From Prochlorococcus sp. AG-355-I04 (GTDB lineage Bacteria > Cyanobacteriota > Cyanobacteriia > PCC-6307 > Cyanobiaceae): a stretch of DNA of 64,000 nucleotides. The stretch covers positions 1 through 64,000 of the forward strand of contig QCDL01000002.1 of assembly GCA_003280915.1 (NCBI GenBank), read 5' to 3'. The notes below the pieces were generated by a model. That model was not told the DNA's origin and ran no database searches. It worked only from the letters and a program-made list of their open reading frames with translations. The stretch's first letter is position 1; every line of letters starts with the position of its first letter. Below, piece after piece: positions 57,156 to 64,000 of the stretch. A program made the translations under genes and the position numbers.

Positions 57156-58698
57156 ATGAATGATTATTTTGAAAAAATACTTCAAGCTAAAGTCTATGAA
57201 GTTGCAAAAAAAAACACCACTAGAGAAAGCTCATAATTTAAGTAGTACACTTAATAATGAAGTTTTTCTAAAAAGAGAAGATCTTCAGGATGTTTTTTCA
57301 TTCAAAATAAGAGGTGCATATAACAAAATGAGTAAGCTCACTAATTCACAGCTTGCTCAGGGAGTAATTACTTCAAGTGCTGGCAATCATGCTCAAGGCG
57401 TTGCACTTAGCGCCCTTAAGTTAAATTGCCAAGCAACCATATTAATGCCCATTACCACCCCTTTAGTAAAAGTTAATGCAGTAAAAAATTTAAAAGCTAA
57501 AGTTATATTATATGGCGATAACTATGATGAAACATACAAAGAGGCAATAAGGATTAGCAAAGAAAGAAATTTATGCTTTATTCACCCCTTTGATGATCTA
57601 GATGTAATAGCAGGACAAGGAACTATAGGTATTGAACTTGAACAGCAGCTTAAGGAAAAACCTTATGCAATTTATATTGCTGTAGGTGGTGGTGGATTGA
57701 TATCAGGAATATCCTTATACGTTAAGAAAATATGGCCTGAAGTAAAAATAATTGGTGTTGAACCAGAAGATGCTGATGCTATGACGAAATCGTTGGAAGA
57801 AGAAAAAATTGTGGAATTATCCTCTGTTGGTCAATTTGCAGATGGAGTGGCGGTTAAAAAAATTGGTAAAAATACCTTTGATATTGGAAGAAAATATATA
57901 GATAAGATGATTAGGGTTAATACCGATGAAATATGTGCTGCTATAAAAGATGTTTTTGAGGATACTAGATCAATACTAGAGCCTGCAGGAGCATTATCAA
58001 TTGCAGGAATGAAAAAAGATATTTTTAATTCGAATCATTCAAATAGAAAAATGGTTGCGATTGCATGTGGTGCCAATATGAATTTTGAGAGGCTTAGATT
58101 TGTAGCAGAAAGAGCAGAACTTGGAGAGTGTAAGGAAGTAATGATGGCTGTTGAAATTCCTGAACGTGCAGGTAGCTTAATTGATTTTTGTAAGTTACTT
58201 GATAATAGAAATTTAACTGAATTTAGCTATAGGATGTCGAATTCTAAGAATGCCCAGATCTTTGTAGGAGTACAAGTCTATGGATTAAATGATAAAAAAA
58301 CTCTTTTAAATATATTTAGAAATTCTGAGTACTCATTTATAGACATAAGTGATGATGAATTATCTAAAAATCATCTCAGACATATGGTAGGTGGTAGATT
58401 ACCAAAGAATTTTAAAGAAATGGATAATAATAACTTTGTTGAGGTTTTATACAGGTTTGAGTTTCCTGAAAGGCCTGGCGCATTAATAAACTTCCTAAAT
58501 AATATGAAATCAAATTGGTCTATAAGCGTATTTCACTACAGGAATTATGGTGCTGATGTAGGGAAAATTGTTATAGGAGTTTTAATAGATAGAAATGAAA
58601 TCTTAGAGTGGAATAAATTTGTAAGAATTCTAGGCTATAAATTCTGGGATGAAACTCAAAACGATACATATAAATTATTCCTTGGTGCATCACAATAA
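57156..58698 (+). CDS. ilvA: Threonine ammonia-lyase (biosynthetic), with apparent +1 frameshift near the N-terminus
   Basis: From ATG 57156 the frame encodes the family N-terminus (MNDYFEKILQAKVYEVAKK). At an A9 run (57206-57214) it slips out of frame and stops within nine codons. The rest of the enzyme continues in the next frame, which also opens at ATG 57160 as a 512-residue ORF with an atypical first 18 residues. The core is intact: PLP Lys49 in FSFKIRGAY, SSAGNHAQGV, the phosphate-binding VGGGGLISG and two ACT-like regulatory domains. It makes 2-oxobutanoate for isoleucine. One A fewer would restore the standard start. Confidence 0.94.
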
Positions 58699-58749
58699 TT
58701 TTAAGGTAAATTAGGAAAGATTTCGGTAATAAAAATCAACCAATCTGAC

Positions 58750-59265
58750 CTGAATACCACGCCAATATCTAATATAGATCTAGTTACTAAAGTTGAAGCT
58801 GTTCTATATTTGAAAGGAAGACCTGTAACAAAAAAGGATCTTTCAGAAATTACTAATTCTGATATCAATTCAATAAATGATGCAATTAAAGATCTAAAAA
58901 ATAAATACTCTAATCCCAATTCAGCTATTGAATTAAATGGAGTTAATAACAGTTTTTCTCTCGAACTAAAATCAAGTCTTAATGAATTTGTCGATGATTT
59001 ACTTCCCTCTGATTTGAAAACATCAGAATTAAGGACATTGGCAACTATTGCCATCAAAAAAAAGATCCTGCAATCGGATCTTATACTTCTTCGAGGTTCA
59101 GGAGCTTATGATCATATTAAAGAATTATTAGAAAAAAAATTTATTGTCAAACGGAAGCAAAAAGATGGTAGATCATATTGGTTATCATTATCAGAAAAGT
59201 TTTTTCAAACTTTTGCTGTAAGTAATGAATATCTTTCCAACATAGGAAGCAGCAATAATAAGTAA
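58750..59265 (+). CDS. scpB: Segregation and condensation protein B
   Basis: A winged-helix partner of SMC-ScpA in chromosome segregation. LVTKVEAVLYLKGRPVTKKD and SELRTLATIAIKKKILQSDL are the family blocks. The first conserved block begins before the first common start codon (TTG 58810), so translation must begin further up. CTG 58750 is the best canonical-like candidate and ATT 58720, behind AGGAAAG, another; the frame is open from 58705. The Ndeg is therefore uncertain, the rest secure. Ends with a polar tail (SSNNK). Confidence 0.85.
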   Translation: MNTTPISNIDLVTKVEAVLYLKGRPVTKKDLSEITNSDINSINDAIKDLKNKYSNPNSAIELNGVNNSFSLELKSSLNEFVDDLLPSDLKTSELRTLATIAIKKKILQSDLILLRGSGAYDHIKELLEKKFIVKRKQKDGRSYWLSLSEKFFQTFAVSNEYLSNIGSSNNK

Positions 59266-59296
59266 ATGTTAGTATATATTTAATAACTAAAAGATA

Positions 59297-59575
59297 ATGT
59301 TATCCGAGATTTTTGCTGTACTGGGGCAAACTTTGTCAATTTATTCTTTCATATTGATAATAAGAATATTACTTACATGGTTTCCAGGTATTGATTGGAG
59401 TAATGGCGTTTTATCCGCCTTAACTTCTATCACAGATCCTTATTTAAATATTTTTAGAGGTATTATCCCTCCAATAGGTGGATTTGATATTTCATCCTTA
59501 TTAGCCTTTTTACTTTTAAATGTTATTCAAAATCTAATTACAAATCTCCAGTATGCCAGCTTAGGTTATAGCTGA
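59297..59575 (+). CDS. YggT-family membrane protein
   Basis: A 92-residue protein with two hydrophobic helices (about 4-25 and 68-85). The motif IIRILLTWFPGIDW and TDPYLNIFRGIIPP are diagnostic of YggT/Ycf19, linked in cyanobacteria and plastids to nucleoid or thylakoid organisation. ATG start. It converges with the MazG-like gene after two bases. Confidence 0.9.
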   Translation: MLSEIFAVLGQTLSIYSFILIIRILLTWFPGIDWSNGVLSALTSITDPYLNIFRGIIPPIGGFDISSLLAFLLLNVIQNLITNLQYASLGYS

Positions 59576-59577
59576 AT

Positions 59578-59907
59578 TTATCTATCATCTCCAGAACCTC
59601 TTATATTCCCTTTATCGGCTCTCAATTTTAATTTTTCAAGGTTTTGTAATGCAACATCTTCTAAATTAAAATTTAATTCTGTACAAAGATTTGATATGTA
59701 CCACAATACATCTCCTAACTCTTTTTTAATACCTAATTTTGATTCGTTATCAAATATTCCATTTTTATCTCTTATAACCTTTTTTACTTTTTCTGCCACC
59801 TCACCAGCCTCTCCAACTAATCCAAGAGTTGGATAAATATTATTTGAGCCTAAATCTGGATATTGAGCTGTTTCTCTAGCTTTTTTCTGATAAGTTTTAA
59901 AATCCAT
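59578..59907 (-). CDS. MazG-like nucleotide pyrophosphohydrolase
   Basis: A 109-residue all-alpha NTP pyrophosphatase. The metal-binding pattern appears as GLVGEAGEVAEKVKK (ExxE) and KKELGDVLWYISNLC (ExxD). It probably removes non-canonical or modified nucleotides. Short single-domain form, unlike two-domain E. coli MazG. ATG start. Convergent with the YggT gene. Confidence 0.88.
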   Translation of the reverse strand: MDFKTYQKKARETAQYPDLGSNNIYPTLGLVGEAGEVAEKVKKVIRDKNGIFDNESKLGIKKELGDVLWYISNLCTELNFNLEDVALQNLEKLKLRADKGNIRGSGDDR

Positions 59908-59968
59908 GACTTAAATAACTAACTTTGGGTATGGTAAATTTATTTATATCTAGCAATATTATCTATAT

Positions 59969-61759
59969 ATGTCGAATATTGATTTAAAAAGAAGAACAAA
60001 AATAGTAGCAACTATTGGGCCTGCGACTCAATCTGAAGAGATAATTACAGATTTAATTAAAGCTGGAGTAACAACATTCAGATTAAATTTCTCACATGGA
60101 GATCATAAAGATCATGCTGAGAGAATAAGAACTATAAGGGAAGTATCAAAAAAATTAGATATAGATATTGGAATATTGCAAGATCTTCAAGGACCTAAAA
60201 TAAGATTAGGGCGCTTTAAAGATGGACCTGTAAAAGTTAAAAAAGGTGATAAATTCACACTGACTTCAAATGAAGTCGAATGTACAAATACTATTGCAAA
60301 TGTTACTTACGACAAACTTTCTAAAGAAGTTAGCGAAGGGAAAAGAATACTTTTAGATGATGGAAAAATAGAAATGATTGTAGAAAAAGTTGATATAAAA
60401 GCTAATAATTTGGAGTGCATGGTAACTGTTGGAGGGGTTCTTTCAAACAATAAAGGGGTTAATTTTCCAGATGTTCAATTATCAGTAAAAGCATTAACAG
60501 AAAAAGATAAAGAGGATTTAAAATTCGGTTTATCTGAAGGAGTTGATTGGATAGCACTAAGTTTTGTAAGAAATCCATCCGATATAAATGAAATAAAAGA
60601 TTTAATAAACAAAAATGGGCATTCAACTCCTGTAGTCGCAAAAATAGAAAAGTTTGAAGCAATTGATCAGATCGATACAGTATTACCCTTATGTGATGGG
60701 GTTATGGTTGCAAGAGGTGATTTGGGAGTAGAAATGCCTGCAGAAGAAGTTCCTCTTTTACAAAAAGAATTAATTAGAAAAGCTAATTCATTAGGTATCC
60801 CAATAATTACAGCGACCCAAATGCTTGATTCTATGGCTTCTAACCCCAGACCAACTAGAGCCGAAGTTAGTGATGTTGCAAATGCAATTCTGGATGGTAC
60901 AGATGCTGTAATGCTTTCAAACGAAACAGCAGTTGGCGATTATCCTGTTGAGGCAGTTGAAACGATGGCAACCATAGCAAGAAGAATTGAAAGGGATTAT
61001 CCACTTAAGGCTATTGAAAGCCACTTACCCAGTACGATCCCAAATGCTATTAGTGCAGCAGTAAGTAATATAGCTAGACAACTTGAAGCAGGAGCTATAA
61101 TCCCTTTAACAAAATCAGGTTCTACCGCTCGAAATGTAAGTAAGTTCAGACCACCAACACCTATCTTGGCAACTACTACAGAAAGAAGTGTAGCGAGAAG
61201 ATTGCAACTGGTTTGGGGAGTTACTCCAATAGTAGTTAAAAATGATGAAAGAACAGCAAAAACATTTAGTTTAGCTATGCAAATTGCTCAGGAGATGGGG
61301 ATCCTAAATCAAGGAGATTTAGTAGTACAAACCGCAGGTACCTTAACTGGAATTAGCGGTTCTACAGATTTGATAAAAGTCGGTTTAGTAAGAAAGATTG
61401 TATCAAGAGGAATTTCAATAGGGGAAATCGGTGTTACAGGTAAAGCAAGAATTATTAGAAATAATCTTGATATATCATTAATATGCCCAGGAGAAATATT
61501 ATTTGTTCCGAAGGAATTAATGAAAAATATTCCATTGAGTAAGAATATTGCTGGTATTGTTACGAACCAAGATGTAAATGATGTTTATGCTTTGTTTAAT
61601 AAAAATAATAAAAAGATTTCAACTATTTGTAATTTAGAAAATATGAATAATCATCAAATTAGTAATGGAGACCTCATTACACTGCAACTAAATGAAGGTG
61701 TTATATACATGGGACAAATTGAAGATGATGATGCAATAGATAAATATAAATATGTCTAG
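59969..61759 (+). CDS. pyk: Pyruvate kinase
   Basis: A 596-residue enzyme: phosphoenolpyruvate plus ADP to pyruvate plus ATP. RTKIVATIGPATQ at the start, then the catalytic-Lys region VVAKIEKFEAIDQID (about 218-232), MVARGDLGVEMP and ITATQMLDSMASNPRPTRAEVSDVANA. A C-terminal extension from about 480 resembles the PEP-utilising domain of Bacillus enzymes but lacks the expected His block. ATG start. It overlaps the following ABC permease gene by eight bases. Confidence 0.97.
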   Translation: MSNIDLKRRTKIVATIGPATQSEEIITDLIKAGVTTFRLNFSHGDHKDHAERIRTIREVSKKLDIDIGILQDLQGPKIRLGRFKDGPVKVKKGDKFTLTSNEVECTNTIANVTYDKLSKEVSEGKRILLDDGKIEMIVEKVDIKANNLECMVTVGGVLSNNKGVNFPDVQLSVKALTEKDKEDLKFGLSEGVDWIALSFVRNPSDINEIKDLINKNGHSTPVVAKIEKFEAIDQIDTVLPLCDGVMVARGDLGVEMPAEEVPLLQKELIRKANSLGIPIITATQMLDSMASNPRPTRAEVSDVANAILDGTDAVMLSNETAVGDYPVEAVETMATIARRIERDYPLKAIESHLPSTIPNAISAAVSNIARQLEAGAIIPLTKSGSTARNVSKFRPPTPILATTTERSVARRLQLVWGVTPIVVKNDERTAKTFSLAMQIAQEMGILNQGDLVVQTAGTLTGISGSTDLIKVGLVRKIVSRGISIGEIGVTGKARIIRNNLDISLICPGEILFVPKELMKNIPLSKNIAGIVTNQDVNDVYALFNKNNKKISTICNLENMNNHQISNGDLITLQLNEGVIYMGQIEDDDAIDKYKYV

Positions 61760-62984
61760 GAATATCTCAATAAAAGAAGCCTTAGGTATGGCAACAAAAA
61801 CTTTAGTTTCGAACAAATTGAGAAGTTCGTTAACAATGCTTGGGATCATTATAGGAAATGCTTCAGTTATTACACTTGTTGGACTTGGAAGAGGTGCCCA
61901 AACATTAGCAAAAAACCAATTAAGTAATTTAGGTGCCAATGTTTTATTCATTGTTCCTGGAAATAATGACACAAGAAGAAGAGGTATTTCATTTCCTAAA
62001 AATCTAGTTTTGGAAGATGCACTAGCAATAAGTAATCAAGTACCAACAGTTAAAAAGGTTGCTCCTCAAATCTCTGCTAACGAAATAGTCCAATCAAATT
62101 CTAAAAGTTTAAATATATCAATTGCTGGAGTTACTCCTGAATTTCTTGAAGTAAGAAGCTTTGAAGTAGATAAAGGAAGATTTTTATCAAAAAGTGATGT
62201 TAATAGTGCAAGAAGTTATGTTGTAATAGGTCCTGATCTTAAAGACGAATTTTTTAAAGATAAATCTTCATCACTAGGAAAAAAAATCAGAATCAAAGAC
62301 CATACTTATGAAATTATCGGAATATTAAAACCAAAAGGTGCCGTATTTGGAAGTAATCAAGACAAAAATGCCTATATCCCATTAACCACCATGGTCAATA
62401 GAATTACAGGGAAGGACCCGACATATGGAGTAAGTTTAAGCTTTATTAGTGTTGAAGCAATAAATAAAAATGCGACTAGTGCCGCTAAATTTCAGATTAC
62501 TAACTTATTAAGGCAAAGACATAAAATAATCAGAGATGATGACTTTGCTGTTAGATCTCAAGAAGATGCATTGAATATAGTAACCAACATAACAAGTGGA
62601 CTAACATTTTTATTGGCTGGTATTGGGGCAGTATCTTTGGTAGTTGGAGGCATAGGAATAATGAATATTATGCTCGTTTCTGTAAGCGAAAGGACTGAAG
62701 AGATTGGACTTAGAAAAGCAATAGGAGCTAAACAGTCAGATATATTAATTCAATTTTTGATTGAGGCATTGATTTTATCTACAATTGGAGGATTAATTGG
62801 AACAACAACTGGATTATCAGGAGTTTTTCTTTTATCTCTGATAACACCACTTCCTGCATCAGTAGGAATTACAACTACTTTTTCCACTATGATCATTTCA
62901 GGATCAATAGGTTTAATCTTTGGCGTTTTACCTGCAAAAAGAGCTTCTAAATTAGATCCAATTGTTGCATTGAGAAGTTTATAA
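61752..62984 (+). CDS. ABC transporter permease, MacB/FtsX type
   Basis: A 410-residue protein with an N-terminal helix (about 30-55, TMLGIIIGNASVITLVGLGRG), a large periplasmic domain (about 60-285), and three C-terminal helices of the FtsX type beginning VGGIGIMNIMLVSVSERTEE. The matching ATPase is not in the window. The substrate is unknown; MacB and DevC relatives export peptides, lipids or lipoproteins. Translation coupled to pyk by overlap. Confidence 0.9.
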   Translation: MSRNISIKEALGMATKTLVSNKLRSSLTMLGIIIGNASVITLVGLGRGAQTLAKNQLSNLGANVLFIVPGNNDTRRRGISFPKNLVLEDALAISNQVPTVKKVAPQISANEIVQSNSKSLNISIAGVTPEFLEVRSFEVDKGRFLSKSDVNSARSYVVIGPDLKDEFFKDKSSSLGKKIRIKDHTYEIIGILKPKGAVFGSNQDKNAYIPLTTMVNRITGKDPTYGVSLSFISVEAINKNATSAAKFQITNLLRQRHKIIRDDDFAVRSQEDALNIVTNITSGLTFLLAGIGAVSLVVGGIGIMNIMLVSVSERTEEIGLRKAIGAKQSDILIQFLIEALILSTIGGLIGTTTGLSGVFLLSLITPLPASVGITTTFSTMIISGSIGLIFGVLPAKRASKLDPIVALRSL

Positions 62985-62999
62985 ATAGAATTTATAATA

Positions 63000-63569
63000 A
63001 TGCTCAATTTTTATAAATTAATTGAGATACTGGTGAGTCTTCAATTAATAGTTATAACATCTATGTTACGTGTTTATATTCCACTACCTTTTATCTATAA
63101 ATCTAGTAATAACTTTGAGTTGCCTATCACATGGCAAATTCCGACCATAATTTTATTAACACTTATATTCCATAAAAAAGTTGTTTTCAGAGCATTTTCT
63201 ATATATATAATTTTGGGGTTATTTATACTTCCTGTCTTTCACCAAGGAGGTTCATTAGGTTATTTGCTCACTCCAAATTTTGGTTATTTATTAGGTTTAT
63301 ATCCATTAATCAAAATAATTGATAATTTAAATATTCGAAATAAAATAAACGTTGGGAACTTTTTAAAAAACGGATTTATAGCAATAGGAGCTATGCATTT
63401 AACTGGAATGTTTTACAACATTATTCAAATTATATTCTACAGTCAATACAATTTATTTTTATATAATTTAGGTAAATACTCATTAGGTAAAATTGGATTT
63501 CATTTTTTAATGCTATTTCCACTTTTATTACTTATTAAACCTATAGAACGTTTAAAACGTAGCAAATAA
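63000..63569 (+). CDS. bioY: BioY-family biotin transport protein
   Basis: A 189-residue, six-helix membrane protein with the BioY pattern: PLPFIYKSSNNFELPITWQI near the start, PVFHQGGSLGYLLTPNFGYLLG in the middle. This is the substrate-binding S-component of a biotin ECF transporter, able to act alone in some bacteria; no EcfA/T genes are seen here. ATG start. Its TAA shares one base with the lspA ATG. Confidence 0.85.
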   Translation: MLNFYKLIEILVSLQLIVITSMLRVYIPLPFIYKSSNNFELPITWQIPTIILLTLIFHKKVVFRAFSIYIILGLFILPVFHQGGSLGYLLTPNFGYLLGLYPLIKIIDNLNIRNKINVGNFLKNGFIAIGAMHLTGMFYNIIQIIFYSQYNLFLYNLGKYSLGKIGFHFLMLFPLLLLIKPIERLKRSK

Positions 63570-64000
63570 TGATTATTAATATAAAAACAAAATTATATTT
63601 TGTATCTTTAAGTATTTTTATTGTTCTAATAGATCAATTTATGAAATATTTAATTTTTTATAATACAAAATTATTTATTAACAAAGATTTTCTTTTATTT
63701 AAATTAGACTTTGTAAAAAATTACGGAGCAGCATTTAACATATTTAGTGGTAGTAGATTATTTTTATCTTTAATAAGTATTTTTTTTTCTATATTACTTA
63801 TTTATTTGATATTTAGAAAGAATACTTTAAACTCAATCGATTTATACTCTTATAGCTTTATTCTTGGAGGAACTTTTGGTAATGGTATAGATAGGATATA
63901 TAGAGGTTTTGTAGTTGATTTTATAAATTTAAATATTATAAATTTTCCAGTATTTAATATTGCTGATATATCTATTAATATTGGTTTCATTATTTTACTG
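63569..64000 (+). CDS. lspA: Lipoprotein signal peptidase (partial, runs off the right edge)
   Basis: Starts ATG 63569 in a TAATG overlap with bioY and continues past base 64000. It has the SPase II blocks: IVLIDQFMKYLI (first helix), VKNYGAAFNIFSG, the first catalytic Asp region GGTFGNGIDRIYRGFVVDFI, and FNIADISINIG with the second Asp. It removes signal peptides from lipoproteins such as the LptC-like protein. The last residues lie outside the window. Confidence 0.93.
   Translation, partial: MIINIKTKLYFVSLSIFIVLIDQFMKYLIFYNTKLFINKDFLLFKLDFVKNYGAAFNIFSGSRLFLSLISIFFSILLIYLIFRKNTLNSIDLYSYSFILGGTFGNGIDRIYRGFVVDFINLNIINFPVFNIADISINIGFIILL

Noticed and set aside
58701-59057. 118-codon minus-strand frame opposite scpB
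   Set aside because: Fully antisense to a recognisable ScpB domain, and its residue pattern mirrors that gene's codons.

Overview
The window looks like a piece of a Prochlorococcus chromosome, most likely a high-light clade. Very low GC, short intergenic spacers, overlapping stop/start codons and many tiny lineage-type ORFs point that way. So do cyanobacterial marker genes: psaK, CCB2/CCB4-like, hemJ, DUF1995, DUF3110, DUF2499/DUF3593, DUF1651 and cobN with B12-dependent metH. I see no IS element, prophage, CRISPR array or rRNA.

Layout. 0-3.6 kb: end of an unknown gene, rpmF, an FtsH-family AAA+ protein lacking the zinc-binding histidines, a membrane protein and a 2-Cys peroxiredoxin. 3.6-7.6 kb: an accessory-looking stretch of about a dozen microproteins, many with one membrane helix, around a small ribbon-helix-helix regulator with three matching 11-bp palindromes and a thioredoxin-like CPNC protein. 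7.6-16.6 kb: clpS, tRNA-Met(CAT), trmL, cobU, CCB2/4-like, LptC-like, metG, an RNB ribonuclease, rpsR, rpmG and pheT. 16.6-18.4 kb: a small gene and a 420-bp gene-free stretch, both within a cluster of AGACTA/TAGTCT sites, beside a gene joining a ribbon-helix-helix domain to a J-domain. 18.5-41 kb: Ap4A phosphorylase-like, metH, ilvE, cobN, PHP protein, hemJ, uvrC, coaD, PBP4-type dacB, DUF1995, cysteine desulfurase, dapF, leuS and pgi. 41-64 kb: purN, argC, ribBA, cyclophilin, DUF3110, a J-protein/DnaK pair, tRNA-Ser(GGA), ferredoxin, suhB-like, hisZ, htpG, rpmB, bcp, psaK, dxs, ilvA with an apparent frameshift, scpB, YggT, MazG-like, pyk, an ABC permease, bioY and the start of lspA.

Functional links. 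cobU and cobN act in cobalamin synthesis and metH uses the cofactor. metG and metH converge on methionine. ilvA and ilvE are both branched-chain amino acid steps. hemJ serves tetrapyrrole synthesis. The J-protein/DnaK pair, htpG and clpS are protein-quality-control genes. Two peroxiredoxins and a CPNC protein form a redox set.

Most notable observations: a +1 frameshift at an A9 run in ilvA; a pseudoprotease-like FtsH that also lacks the first membrane helix; a regulator whose promoter and 3' end carry the same palindrome; and a repeat-rich locus beside a ribbon-helix-helix/J-domain fusion. All family assignments were made by reading the sequence; no search was run.
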